A DNA stretch of 64,000 nucleotides, from the NCBI RefSeq assembly GCF_004917065.1, contig NZ_SSYA01000003.1:62001-126000 (forward strand), written 5' to 3'. Numbering within the stretch: the first letter of the stretch is position 1; the number at the start of each line of letters is the position of its first letter. The notes beneath the pieces are model-generated. The model saw nothing but the letters and a program-made list of their open reading frames with translations, was not told the origin of the DNA and searched no databases. Of this stretch, positions 1 through 8,332 are shown piece after piece. The DNA comes from Geomonas ferrireducens. Lineage in GTDB: Bacteria > Desulfobacterota > Desulfuromonadia > Geobacterales > Geobacteraceae. Both the position numbers and the translations under genes were made by a program.

Positions 1-167
1 TGCAAACGACGCAAGCGACGCCACCAGCACAAACCGTTGAAGCACGGCCGGTAGAGAGCAAACCCCAGCCCCAGACGCCCGCGGAGTTTGCCAAGGCCAA
101 GGAAGAAGCTCGTAAGGCGCGTCTTCTGTCGAGACGCCTGAGGGCCGGCTCCGACAGCGACGACTAA
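1..167 (+). CDS. C-terminal fragment of an unidentified protein (5' end outside window)
   Basis: An open frame enters from the left edge in frame 3 and stops at the TAA at 165-167, giving about 54 residues. The fragment is rich in Gln, Pro, Ala and Thr, then becomes a charged stretch of Lys, Glu and Arg that resembles a helical tail, and ends in Ser-Asp-Ser-Asp-Asp. No domain is recognisable. The Pro/Gln-rich composition fits a linker-plus-tail of a larger protein, but this is a weak inference. A run of A residues follows the stop. The reading frame is supported only by the absence of stops and by GC-rich codon use. Confidence 0.5.
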   Translation, partial: QTTQATPPAQTVEARPVESKPQPQTPAEFAKAKEEARKARLLSRRLRAGSDSDD

Positions 168-690
168 AAAAAAAATTCCCCGCGATTTGGCGAGGTGCGC
201 GGCGGCAGACATCCGCTGCGCCAAGCCGTCCCCGCGAAGTCCCCTACCACCTAAAGATCATCGATCAGCTTGATGCTGTCTCCCAGACAGCCCTTCCTTC
301 GGATGTCTTCCCTCGCACAATCTCCTGCACGCCCAAATACGTCAAAACACCAGCTCTACTTCCTAAACATCCGTTTTTGCTGAGCTTTGTACGTAAAATC
401 CCTAAATGTTTTCCATGAACATCCGATTAAGCTTTTGTGTGTTGCGAACAACGGCAGAGGGAATTTACGTCAGCACCGCAGGTGCAGGTCACAATTTCAA
501 CGCGCCGGAGAAAGCTCGTCTACTACCCTGCATTGCGGGGACTAAGCTAATATCGTTGAGTCACTGTCGGACGAAGGGTTGGGTGTAGATAATTAAATGA
601 AAGGAGGGGGTAGGTCTGAACTGAAATGCAATGAAATCAGTAGCAACCGCATCATGATGTTCATCACTTCAATGAAAAAAGGAGAGAATC
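168..690. other. Intergenic region upstream of the tetrahaem cytochrome
   Basis: About 520 bases lie between the partial gene and the cytochrome at 691. A frame of 60 codons at 406-588 has no convincing ribosome binding site or protein-like composition and is not called. The last 20 bases hold an AAAGGAG ribosome binding site for the cytochrome. I saw no canonical TTGACA/TATAAT pair and no GEMM-type riboswitch core, which I looked for because some Geobacter cytochrome genes carry one. Confidence 0.5.
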
Positions 691-1479
691 ATGAACAAGA
701 AGATGATGTTGTCCGTACTGGGTATCGTTGCAGTTTCCGCAAGCGCTGCTTTGGGAGGTACGACCCCCGGATCCGGGGTCGTGGGTTCCATCCACGACAT
801 GAATCAGTATACTGGTGCGACTCAGGATACCCAGGGGCGAGTCTGTGCCTTCTGTCACACGCCGCACCACGCCCTCACCGAGGGAAACGACTACCTGCCG
901 CTCTGGTCTCACCAGCTCCCCAGTACCACCTATATTCCGTACGCATCCGCCACCATCGATGCGACCATAACGCAGGCCACCATGATGGACGGGCCGAGCA
1001 AGCTCTGCATGAGCTGCCATGATGGCGCAGTCGCTGTCGATACCCATTACGCGACCACGGCTAACAAAACGCTCACTAGCGACGCATTCGGCGCGCCGGC
1101 CGTCGGCCTGGAGGGTTCTTTGAACAACGATCACCCGATCGGCTTCGTGTTTGACCAATCCGACGGCGGTGTTGCCAACGGCCCCGTCACAGGCAATCCG
1201 CCGGTCAGCCCCTCCGATAGCACCCAGAACAACGGACCAAGTGGCGTGCACAAGGACAACTGGATACGTCAGAAAGCCGCAACCTATATCGGCAATACAA
1301 CCCTGACGATCGCGGACCGGCTCTACGCGACGAGCAACGGACCCATCATGACCTGCGCCACATGCCATGACGTCCATAACAAGAAAAACGTAGACGTAGT
1401 GAGCGCCACTTCGGTCAACTATCTACTGTTATCGCCGAACGCCGGATCGCAAATCTGCCTCACCTGCCACATCAAGTAG
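691..1479 (+). CDS. Secreted tetrahaem c-type cytochrome (doubled-CxxCH type)
   Basis: A 262-residue protein with a Sec signal peptide (about residues 1-22, MNKKMM then a hydrophobic run ending in Ala-Leu-Gly). Four haem-attachment motifs are visible: CAFCH (52-56), CMSCH (106-110), CATCH (222-226) and CLTCH (256-260). Spare histidines near each site could be sixth ligands. The spacing and the short segments after each CxxCH, such as the acidic and His residues after CATCH, fit the doubled-CxxCH cytochromes common in Geobacteraceae. It should mature in the periplasm or outer membrane and carry electrons; the partner is unknown. The start is fixed by AAAGGAG seven bases upstream. It stands alone, followed by a hairpin terminator. 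The 58.5-kb cytochrome ends in the same way, with CLTCH a few residues from the C-terminus. Confidence 0.93.
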   Translation: MNKKMMLSVLGIVAVSASAALGGTTPGSGVVGSIHDMNQYTGATQDTQGRVCAFCHTPHHALTEGNDYLPLWSHQLPSTTYIPYASATIDATITQATMMDGPSKLCMSCHDGAVAVDTHYATTANKTLTSDAFGAPAVGLEGSLNNDHPIGFVFDQSDGGVANGPVTGNPPVSPSDSTQNNGPSGVHKDNWIRQKAATYIGNTTLTIADRLYATSNGPIMTCATCHDVHNKKNVDVVSATSVNYLLLSPNAGSQICLTCHIK

Positions 1480-1490
1480 CCGATGCATAA

Positions 1491-1524
1491 AGAAAGGCCC
1501 CCGTCTAGCGGCGGGGGCCTTTGT
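1491..1524 (+). terminator. Rho-independent terminator after the tetrahaem cytochrome
   Basis: A GC-rich stem with arms AAAGGCCCCCG and CGGGGGCCTTT around a short loop, beginning about 12 bases after the stop codon. The descending arm ends in TTT. Confidence 0.8.
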
Positions 1525-1574
1525 GCCTTACGTGAAAAGCCTTAAGGTTTAACCCTTCGTTTGTTGTTTTTACG

Positions 1575-1660
1575 TCCTTATCCCTTTAATCCCCTTCATC
1601 CCTGTTAATCGCCTCAGCTTTTGCCTTTCTTTGCGCCTTTGCGTCTTTGCGTGACAAGCT
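1575..1660. repeat. Dispersed palindromic repeat, family A/B, copy 1
   Basis: Contains the B motif, TCCCTTTAATCCCCTTCATC followed by CCTGTT, and then the A motif, a run of CTTTGCG-type heptamers (TTTGCGCCTTTGCGTCTTTG). The same two motifs recur at 3.6, 5.6, 7.7, 9.1, 9.9 and 40.7 kb, in both orientations. This copy lies at the 3' end of the first TMTC-like gene. Confidence 0.85.
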
Positions 1661-1668
1661 TTGGTTGG

Positions 1669-3453
1669 TTAGTGCCGACCAAGCGCCGCCTGTGCCCCCA
1701 TGAGATCCTGCCGATACGCCGCATTCCCCGGCGCGAGACTAACGGCGCACTGATAGAAGACCGCGGCCTTCTCCATGTCCCTGTTCATAATGTGCGCCGT
1801 CCCTATTTTGTCGTAGATGTCCGCATCCGTCGGGGTAAGTTGCACCGCCTGCTGATACTGTTCCAGCGCCTGCCTGGTGAGCCCCTTCAGCCGGAAAGCG
1901 TCCCCGAGGTTCACGTGCGCGCTCGGAAGGGACTGGTCGAGCCGCAGCGCCTCGCTGAACGCCGCGATTGCCTCGTCGTACTTCCCGTGCTTTCCGAATA
2001 TCGTCCCGATGAGGTCGAGCGGCTTCGGGTCGGTAGGCGCGAGGCGTGCCGCCGTGGCGGCTTCGCGCAGCGCCTCCTTGGGGAGCTCCGCATTTTCCAG
2101 GGCCATGGCGAGATTGTAGTGCGGGCGCGCCTTCCCCGGTGCTTTGGCCGCTGCATCCGACCAAAGGGAACGTGCGCTTCCCCATGCCTCGTTGCGGGCA
2201 TAGGTGGCGCCGGCAAGGATCAAGGCGACGACCCCGACCACCGCCAAGGCACCACGCTCGGAGAGCCTCCGGAAAAGTAAGGACGCAAGGGCGGCAAGCG
2301 CGATGAAGATGCCGACCGACGGAAGATAGACACGGTGCTCGAAAATGACGTCGGCGATGGGGATGAAGCTGGACTCAACCGAGAGGGTGATGAAGAACCA
2401 GAGGATGCCGAAGGAAACAAGCCTCCACTCGCGCCCGGTCGAGCGCAGAAGGTAAAGGGCGACGCCTGAAAGGGCTAGCAGAAGGAGTAGCGACAGGAAC
2501 ACCGGCGCCTGAAATAGTGAGTGATAAACAGGAAAGTCGTAATCGAGGTTCTGATGCACCGGGAAGAACAGCAGCCGCAGGTAGGTTACCACCACGGGGA
2601 ACTGGGTGAGCAGGTAGTCCAGACGCGGAATGCCGGTCTCGACACGTGTCACCGTAGTAACGTCCGAGATGAGCTGCCCGATACTCATCCTGCTCCCCAA
2701 AAGGCTCGCGGGCACCACAAGCGTGGTGAGTGCGAAGGGGGCGAGGTACATAAGCTTCTTCGCGGTGGGCAGGCCGAAGAACAGAAACTCGTAAAGCATG
2801 ATGATGAAAGGAAGCGTGAAGGCGATCTCTTTCGTCTTCATGGCCGCTCCGGCCGCGGCAAGAGAGGCGAGACACCAGAGGATGACCGAACGCGTCGTTT
2901 TGCCGCCCAAGTCCAGTTCGAGGCGTGCCTTGACATAACAACAGAGCGAGACGAGGTAAAAAAGGGCACAAAGCGAGGTGAGACGTTGGATGATGTAGGT
3001 GACCGCCTGGGTCTCAACCGGGTGGGCAATAAACAAGAGGGCGGCGCAAAGAGGGATGAAGCTGGTTACCGGGCGATGTGCCTCACCGTCCGGTTCAGGC
3101 CTTCCCTCCGTGAAGAAGGGGGTGGAAAGCGTCAGCCGGGTGAGGCTGTAGACGAGCCAGGCGGAGATGGTGTGGATGGCGAAATTCACCACATGGTAGC
3201 CGACCACCTCAAGCCCGCCGAAGCGGTAGTTGAGCGCGATCGAGAGGTAGCCCAGGAAGCGGCGCGGGTTGTATGCGTAACCGCCGCCGGAGAGGAAACC
3301 GTTCAGGTCCCTGATCGCGCTGTTGTTGATGATGGAAGTCTCGTCGTCGAAGATAAAAGGAACGTGGAAGGAGTTCGAGTACGCGACAAGGCCCAGGAGC
3401 GCGATCAACAGGAGATGGAAGACCGGGTGCTTAAAGAGAGTTCTGTGTGCCAT
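1669..3453 (-). CDS. TMTC-like GT-C membrane protein with C-terminal TPR repeats (paralogue 1 of 3)
   Basis: About 594 residues. The N-terminal two-thirds is polytopic, with roughly ten hydrophobic segments. Near its start is VPFIFDDETSI, the acidic Asp-Asp loop typical of the first periplasmic loop of GT-C glycosyltransferases and of the TMTC family of O-mannosyltransferases. Further conserved points are NPRRFLGYLS, HPVETQAVTYIIQR and EHRVYLPSVG. The last ~170 residues form tetratricopeptide repeats, with signatures such as ARPHYNLAMALENA and AHVNLGDAFRLKG. The likely role is transfer of a sugar from a lipid carrier to exported protein, with the TPRs gripping the acceptor; this is inferred from TMTC proteins. 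The ATG at 3453 is preferred because AAAGGG lies seven bases upstream; longer starts lack one. The two neighbours at 3.7 and 5.6 kb are full-length paralogues. Confidence 0.85.
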   Translation of the reverse strand: MAHRTLFKHPVFHLLLIALLGLVAYSNSFHVPFIFDDETSIINNSAIRDLNGFLSGGGYAYNPRRFLGYLSIALNYRFGGLEVVGYHVVNFAIHTISAWLVYSLTRLTLSTPFFTEGRPEPDGEAHRPVTSFIPLCAALLFIAHPVETQAVTYIIQRLTSLCALFYLVSLCCYVKARLELDLGGKTTRSVILWCLASLAAAGAAMKTKEIAFTLPFIIMLYEFLFFGLPTAKKLMYLAPFALTTLVVPASLLGSRMSIGQLISDVTTVTRVETGIPRLDYLLTQFPVVVTYLRLLFFPVHQNLDYDFPVYHSLFQAPVFLSLLLLLALSGVALYLLRSTGREWRLVSFGILWFFITLSVESSFIPIADVIFEHRVYLPSVGIFIALAALASLLFRRLSERGALAVVGVVALILAGATYARNEAWGSARSLWSDAAAKAPGKARPHYNLAMALENAELPKEALREAATAARLAPTDPKPLDLIGTIFGKHGKYDEAIAAFSEALRLDQSLPSAHVNLGDAFRLKGLTRQALEQYQQAVQLTPTDADIYDKIGTAHIMNRDMEKAAVFYQCAVSLAPGNAAYRQDLMGAQAALGRH

Positions 3454-3565
3454 ATCAGCCCTTTCACAACGATTCATTAGCGTTCCGGGGAACATGCGTG
3501 CATTCCCTCGACGCAGTAAACATGGCCGACCCTCTGCGAAGGGGGAGGACCAACCTGGAAGACGA

Positions 3566-3694
3566 TTAACAGGGATGAAGGGGATGAAAGGGATAACGTC
3601 TTTGCGTGAGAGCCTTCAAGGTTTACCCTTTGAATCGTTTCAAGCCTTTATCCCATTCATCCCTGTTAGAGTGCTTTTCGCCTTTCTTTGCGCC
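3566..3694. repeat. Dispersed palindromic repeat, family A/B, copy 2
   Basis: Forward B motif (AACAGGGATGAAGGGGATGA, 3568 onward) is followed about 65 bases later by its inverse (TTTATCCCATTCATCCCTGT), making a long imperfect inverted repeat. Short A motifs (CTTTGCG) lie inside and after it. It fills the gap between paralogues 1 and 2. A weaker relative of the C-family hairpin (CTCTGCGAAGGGGG) is just upstream, near 3530-3546. Confidence 0.85.
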
Positions 3695-3743
3695 CTGCGG
3701 CGGCGCGTTAAAAAAGCTACGCGCCGCGGCGGCAAAGGTCTCT

Positions 3744-5513
3744 TCACCTATGCAGCATCTGCTCCATCCTCTGCAACTCGGCCCGGTACAGCGGGACGGC
3801 CGGCGCCATTTGCGCAGCACTGCGCAGGAACACCACCGCTTTCTCCATATCGTTGGCGTTCGCCAGGGCGAGCCCCATCTTGTAAAAGATGCTCGCGTCG
3901 CCCGGCGTCAGCCTCAGGGCAATCTCGTATTCATCGAGCGCCTTCCGGGTAAGCCCGGTAAGCCGGTAGACGTCGCCAAGGTTCATATGGGCGCTGGCGA
4001 ACCCGGGGTCGAGCCGGATCGCCTCATCGAGCGCTGCGGCCGCCTGCACGTAGTTCCTGTTTTTCCCCATGATCTGCCCGATCAGGTTGTAGGCCAGCGG
4101 GTTGGACGGCTCGTAGCGGACCGCCTGAAGGGCGTGCGCAAGTGCCTCATCGCTGCGGTTCTCCTGCGCCAGAAAACGCGCCAGGTTGTAATGCGGCCTC
4201 CCCTTTTGCGGGGACTTTTGCACCACGTCGGACCAAAGGCTGATCCCGCTTTGCCATACCTGGTTGCGCGCGAAAGTGGCGGCGGTGAGCACCACGACGA
4301 CTACGCCGAGCGCGAGCGCACGCACGCGGGCCGGGTACCTCTTTAGCAGCAAGAAGGCGAAAACGGCAAGCGCCGCAAAGGCGCCGACCGAGGCGAGGTA
4401 GACCCGGTGCTCGAAGATGACGTCCGGGATGGGGATGATGCTCGACTCGACGGAAAGGGTGACGAAGAACCAGAGGATGCCGAAGGAGGCGAGCCGCAGC
4501 AGGGGCTCTCCCTGCGCGCTGCGCCGCAAGAGAAACAGGGCAAAGGCGAGGAGGGCCAGGAGCAGCGCGAGCGACAGCAGCACGGACGGGGCGGCGAGGG
4601 AGTGCTGGATCGGGAAGTCGTAATCCAGGTTCTGCCCCACGGGAAGAACGAGCAGGCGCAGGTACCTTGCTATGACGGTGAACTGGGTGAAGAGGTAATC
4701 AAGGCGTGGCAGAGCCGGGGTGACCCGGGCTGCCGCGTCGAGGTCTGAAAGAAGCTGCCCGATGGGGCGGCCCGTCCCTAAGATGCTGAGCGGGACGACC
4801 AGCGAACCGAGGACGACCGGGGCGAGCAGGATGAGCTTTTTCAGCGCGCTCATGCGGAAGAAAAGAAACTCGTAGATCAGGATGACGAAGGGGAGGGTGA
4901 AGGCCGTTTCCTTGGTTTTCATGGCGCAGCCGGCGGCAACGACGGCGCCTGCGTACAGCATGAGCGCCTTCCCGAGATTCCCCTCCCGCTGCTGGAGCAC
5001 ACGGGCCTTGCCGTAGCAGTAAAACGACAGGACGAAGAACAGCGTGACGAGCGAGGCGAAGCGCTGGATGATGTAGGTGACCGCCTGGGTCTGGATCGGG
5101 TGGGAGACGAAGAGGAGCGCCGCGCAGAGCGGGATGAACCGGGGGAGTTCAGGCTCGAGGGGGGCTTCCGGGTGCTCCGTGAAAAAAGGGGTCCGAAGCG
5201 TAAGCAGGACGAGCCCGTACACGAGCCACGCGGAGGCGAGGTGGACCGCCAGGTTGAAGACATGGTACCCGGTCACGTCCATCCCGCCGAAGTGGTAGTT
5301 GAGGGCGACGGTCAGGTAGCCCACGAACCTGCGCGGGTTGTAAGCGTACCCGGCCCCCGAGAGGAAGCGGTGCAGGTCCTGGATGAGGGCGTTTTCCACG
5401 ATGGACCCCTGGTCGTCGAGGAAGAAGGGGACCGTGAAGGAATTCGCATAGGCCAGCAGGCCGACTATGGCGACAAGGAACAGATGAAAGGCGGGTCTCG
5501 ATAACAATTTCAT
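3744..5513 (-). CDS. TMTC-like GT-C membrane protein with C-terminal TPR repeats (paralogue 2 of 3)
   Basis: About 589 residues, collinear with its neighbours. The N-terminal hydrophobic segment is followed by VPFFLDDQGSIVEN, which carries the Asp-Asp pair. Then come NPRRFVGYLTVALNYHFGG, HPIQTQAVTYIIQRFAS, MKTKETAFTLPF, QNLDYDFP and EHRVYLASVG. The C-terminal TPR block includes RPHYNLARFLAQ and AHMNLGDVYRLTG. I infer the same chemistry as paralogue 1: a lipid-linked sugar donor used at the membrane. An upstream in-frame TTG at 5540 would add nine residues. The ATG at 5513 is preferred because the protein then begins MKLLSRPAF, matching the other paralogues; a GAAGGA lies about 11 bases upstream. 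All three genes face the same way but are separated by repeat elements, so they may be separate transcription units. Confidence 0.85.
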   Translation of the reverse strand: MKLLSRPAFHLFLVAIVGLLAYANSFTVPFFLDDQGSIVENALIQDLHRFLSGAGYAYNPRRFVGYLTVALNYHFGGMDVTGYHVFNLAVHLASAWLVYGLVLLTLRTPFFTEHPEAPLEPELPRFIPLCAALLFVSHPIQTQAVTYIIQRFASLVTLFFVLSFYCYGKARVLQQREGNLGKALMLYAGAVVAAGCAMKTKETAFTLPFVILIYEFLFFRMSALKKLILLAPVVLGSLVVPLSILGTGRPIGQLLSDLDAAARVTPALPRLDYLFTQFTVIARYLRLLVLPVGQNLDYDFPIQHSLAAPSVLLSLALLLALLAFALFLLRRSAQGEPLLRLASFGILWFFVTLSVESSIIPIPDVIFEHRVYLASVGAFAALAVFAFLLLKRYPARVRALALGVVVVVLTAATFARNQVWQSGISLWSDVVQKSPQKGRPHYNLARFLAQENRSDEALAHALQAVRYEPSNPLAYNLIGQIMGKNRNYVQAAAALDEAIRLDPGFASAHMNLGDVYRLTGLTRKALDEYEIALRLTPGDASIFYKMGLALANANDMEKAVVFLRSAAQMAPAVPLYRAELQRMEQMLHR

Positions 5514-5587
5514 AGCAGGTGTTTCCTTCACGATGTTCAAGCAAGGTGCCTCGGTGTTCCAGCCACTGCAGAGAAAGCAAAGACTTA

Positions 5588-5680
5588 ACGCAAAGACGCC
5601 AAGGCGCGGAGGCGCTAAGAAGGCTTTATGTTTTACCCAAATCTGGTCTTAGCGTCTTTGCGGCTCCGCGTCTTTGCGTT
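5588..5680. repeat. Dispersed palindromic repeat, family A, copy 3, overlapping a gene end
   Basis: Two inverted A motifs (ACGCAAAGACGCCAAGGCGC, then TTAGCGTCTTTGCGGCTCCG plus CGTCTTTGCGT) about 40 bases apart form a palindrome. Its right arm overlaps the last codons and the stop of paralogue 3 (to 5649), so the repeat supplies that protein's final residues. Confidence 0.85.
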
Positions 5681-7508
5681 GATTTTGGGGGGGCTCCAGC
5701 TCCTGTGCCGCGCGCAGATGCGGCGCCGCAAGGTCGGGGCGCCCTGCCTTGCGGTAGAGTTCGCCCAGAGTATAGTGGGCCTTCGCGTAGGACGGGTTGA
5801 GCGCCACGGCCTGCAGGTAATGCTCCGCCGCGGCGGCAAGATCTCCGTGCGCCTCGTAAGCTGCGCCTAAGTTAAACTGTACGTTGGGGTTTGCAGGCGC
5901 GGCCTGCGCCGCCTTCTGCAGAAGGGCGAAGCCTTCTTGCGCCGCCTGGGGGCGTTGCAGGAGCAGTATGGCGAGCCTCGTGAGCGCGGTCACGTGAGCG
6001 GGATCCGAGGCGAGTGCGGCGCGGTAAAACTCTTCCGCCCTGGCTTGATCTCCCAGCGTCTCGTATTCGGCGGCGAGGTTGACGTAGGTGTCGGGCGAGG
6101 CGGTCCCCCGTCTGATGGCGACCTGATAGGCGACGATGGCCTTGCCGTGGTCACCCGCTTCGGAGAGGGCCTTCGCGTAATTGTGGTACGGCCGCCCGCT
6201 CACCGACGACTTGCTCGCCGAATCATACCAGAGGGTGAGCTCGCTCCTCCACACCTCGTTGCGCCGCCATGTGGTGATGCAGAGCAAAAGGACGATGAGC
6301 CCCCCCGCAGCTTTGAGGAGTCTCGGCCGACGCTCGAGAAGAAGGATGAGCCCGGCGGAGCACGCGAGGGCGAGGCCGATGGAGGGTAGGTAGAGGCGAT
6401 GCTCGTTGATCACGTCCCGGATCGGAATCACGCTCGATTCGACAAGCAGGGCAAGGTAGAACCAGAAGATCCCGAAGCCGATCAGGCGCCGGGCCGGGTC
6501 GCCGGAGGCGCCGGACGCGGTGCGGTAGAGCCAAGCCGCCAGGGCCAACAGTGCCGCGTGCAGCAAAAAGGCAAGAAACACCAGCGGCGCGAAAAAGCCG
6601 GTGGCGAGGCGGTAGTCGTGGTCGATGTTCTGGCCGTACGGGAGGATGAGCAGGCGCAGGTAGGTGGCGACCACCTCGAACTGGGTCGTCAGATACTGGC
6701 CGCGCGGGATGAGCTCCGTCTCGCGCGTCAACCGGTCCGCCGCGGAAAGAAGCTCACCCGCAGGGCGCCCGGCCGCCATGAGCATGAGCGGGACCAGCAA
6801 GGAGAGCGCGATGAGGGGAGCCGCGAGACGCAGGCGAGTAAGCCGGGAAGCGTTGAAAAAGCTCACCTCGTAGAGCAGCACGGCGAAGGGGAGGGTGGCC
6901 GCGATTTCCTTCGAGAGCATCGCCGCCACCGCGGCGATGAGTGCGCCCGCGAAAAGAGATAGCGCCTTGCCCCTGCGCTCCTGCAGGCGGGCCATGGCGT
7001 ACATGAGGACGGACAGGAGATAGAAAAATGCGGCGAGCGCCGTGGTGCGCTGGACCACGTAGGTGACCGCTTCGACCTGGACGGGGTGGCAGACGAAGAG
7101 AAGCGCCGACAGGAGTGCCACCGGCGTGCCCAACCCCGCGAGCCTGGAAGAGCGAAGGCGCGGCGTCCGCAGGGTGACCAGGGTGAAGACGTAAAGCGCC
7201 ATGCCTGTTGCGATATGCAGGACGAGGTTGAAGATGTGGTAACCGGTGACGTCGAGCCCGCCCATCCCGTAGTTGAAGGCGAAGGAGAGGTAAGTCACGA
7301 AGCGGCGCGGGTTGTACTTGAGCCCCTCGCCCTGCAGAAAGGCGGGGAGATCGCGGATCACCCGGTTCTGCACGATCGAGGTAATGTCATCGTAGACGAA
7401 GGGAACGCCGAAGGAGTTGGCGTAGGCGGCCAGAGCCGCCAAAGCGATCAGCACGACCGCGAGCAGGTGCCGAGGTCGGGAGGAAAAGGCGGGAGAAAGT
7501 TGCTGCAT
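5649..7508 (-). CDS. TMTC-like GT-C membrane protein with C-terminal TPR repeats (paralogue 3 of 3)
   Basis: About 619 residues, the longest and most diverged of the three. It shares VPFVYDDITSIVQN (Asp-Asp loop), NPRRFVTYLSFAFNYGMGG, HPVQVEAVTYVVQR, MLSKEIAATLPFAV, QNIDHDYR and EHRLYLPSIG with the other two. Its TPR region is longer, with ARAEEFYRAALASDP, VQFNLGAAYEAHG and AHYTLGELYRKAG. The predicted role is membrane glycosyl transfer with TPR-mediated acceptor binding. The ATG at 7508 has GAGG a few bases upstream; the longer frame adds a low-complexity, non-homologous tail. The last ~10 residues (QRKDAEPQRR) are encoded by the A-family repeat, so the original C-terminus was probably replaced. 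Confidence 0.83.
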   Translation of the reverse strand: MQQLSPAFSSRPRHLLAVVLIALAALAAYANSFGVPFVYDDITSIVQNRVIRDLPAFLQGEGLKYNPRRFVTYLSFAFNYGMGGLDVTGYHIFNLVLHIATGMALYVFTLVTLRTPRLRSSRLAGLGTPVALLSALLFVCHPVQVEAVTYVVQRTTALAAFFYLLSVLMYAMARLQERRGKALSLFAGALIAAVAAMLSKEIAATLPFAVLLYEVSFFNASRLTRLRLAAPLIALSLLVPLMLMAAGRPAGELLSAADRLTRETELIPRGQYLTTQFEVVATYLRLLILPYGQNIDHDYRLATGFFAPLVFLAFLLHAALLALAAWLYRTASGASGDPARRLIGFGIFWFYLALLVESSVIPIRDVINEHRLYLPSIGLALACSAGLILLLERRPRLLKAAGGLIVLLLCITTWRRNEVWRSELTLWYDSASKSSVSGRPYHNYAKALSEAGDHGKAIVAYQVAIRRGTASPDTYVNLAAEYETLGDQARAEEFYRAALASDPAHVTALTRLAILLLQRPQAAQEGFALLQKAAQAAPANPNVQFNLGAAYEAHGDLAAAAEHYLQAVALNPSYAKAHYTLGELYRKAGRPDLAAPHLRAAQELEPPQNQRKDAEPQRR

Positions 7509-7624
7509 TTGGGCCTCGTGAACAAAAGAGACTGATAACAGTAAAGACACATGACAATAAGGCGCGAGAGACCGCCGTGCCACGGCACAACTTACCACAA
7601 ATGCCGGGAATACGGAACATCTTC

Positions 7625-7830
7625 TCACGCCAAGTCGCAAAGAATGTAACGGGGATGCTCATCCCCTTCATCCCTGTTGATCGCCTTTGACTGTGCCTTT
7701 CTTTGCGTCTTTGCGTGAGGACCGTCTTTGAGGCTTTTCCCCTTTATAGGTTTGAAGCCTTCATCCCTTTCATCCCCTTCATCCCTGTTGATCGCCTTTC
7801 GCCGCGGCTTTTTTGCTCCTTCGCGTGATG
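7625..7830. repeat. Dispersed palindromic repeat, family A/B, copy 4 (compound)
   Basis: Two B motifs (CATCCCCTTCATCCCTGTTG at 7660 and again near 7775), each followed by an A motif (CTTTCTTTGCGTCTTTGCGTG). The unit appears tandemly duplicated, upstream of paralogue 3 and directly before the 42-bp array. Confidence 0.85.
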
Positions 7831-7870
7831 AACCCTTCAGGTCGCCTGTCGCGATTTCGCTGTCTTGGAC

Positions 7871-8151
7871 GAAACTGTGAAATTCCACCTTCGAACCTCA
7901 CTATTCATACGCTGACAGTGAGATTCCCGCCCCGAATCTCACGGTTCCCAACCCAAACAGTGAGATCTTGCCTCCGAATCTCACGTTTTCGGGATGAAAC
8001 AGCGAGTTCCCATCTCCGGATTGCACTGTTTCGTCGCGAAACAGTGAGATCCCGATCGGGACTTGCACTGTTTCGCGCTAAGATCTCAGTGTTGGCCGCG
8101 AAATAACGAGATCCGGAGATTGCGCTATCGCAGCCACGGCCGAAACAGTGG
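7871..8151. repeat. Tandem array of 42-bp imperfect palindromes
   Basis: Units begin at 7871, 7913, 7955, 7997 and 8039, exactly 42 bases apart. A 20-base half unit follows at 8081, another full unit at 8101 and a partial unit at 8143. The loose consensus is an AAACAGTGAGATCCC arm, a variable centre, and a GAATCTCACTGTTTCG arm, so each unit can fold on itself. Copies differ at many positions, which suggests an old array held by selection on structure or by slow decay. No unique spacers are present, so it is not CRISPR. Confidence 0.85.
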
Positions 8152-8297
8152 AGCCCCGTGTAGGCTTCGGCAGACGTCAAAGGGGAGATTTCGCGTGGAG
8201 AAATGCGGACAAGCGAAGGGGCGGTCGTTACTGCTGATGGGTTCCCGCGATCGGCTTGTTGAAAGGAGGCTAACGAAGGGGATGGGGAACAAACGAT

Positions 8298-8328
8298 GAA
8301 GGCGGCTGCACCTGGTGCAGCCGCCTTC
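8298..8328. terminator. Strong hairpin at the 3' end of the unknown 8.3-kb gene
   Basis: GGCGGCTGCACC and GGTGCAGCCGCC are perfectly complementary around a single T, and GAA/TTC extends the stem. It starts four bases beyond the stop of the minus-strand gene. The following bases are not a strong T tract, so termination efficiency is uncertain. Confidence 0.65.
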
Positions 8329-8332
8329 GCGT

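Larger units (their letters stand above)
7509..8332. other. Repeat-filled intergenic region upstream of paralogue 3
   Basis: About 820 bases between two minus-strand genes, made largely of the compound A/B repeat, the 42-bp palindromic array and a closing hairpin. Frames crossing the array on both strands translate to 14-residue repeats because 42 is divisible by three. They lack a ribosome binding site and start at positions unrelated to the array, so I do not call them genes. Confidence 0.6.

Noticed and set aside
406-588. A 60-codon plus-strand frame upstream of the first cytochrome
   Set aside because: No ribosome binding site, no promoter, and mixed composition without any recognisable feature.
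2521-3480. A plus-strand frame of 319 codons opposite TMTC-like paralogue 1
   Set aside because: Charged, low-complexity translation; the minus strand has membrane helices, conserved motifs and TPRs.
7871-8151. CRISPR array
   Set aside because: The units are degenerate palindromes with no unique spacers of constant length and no cas genes nearby.
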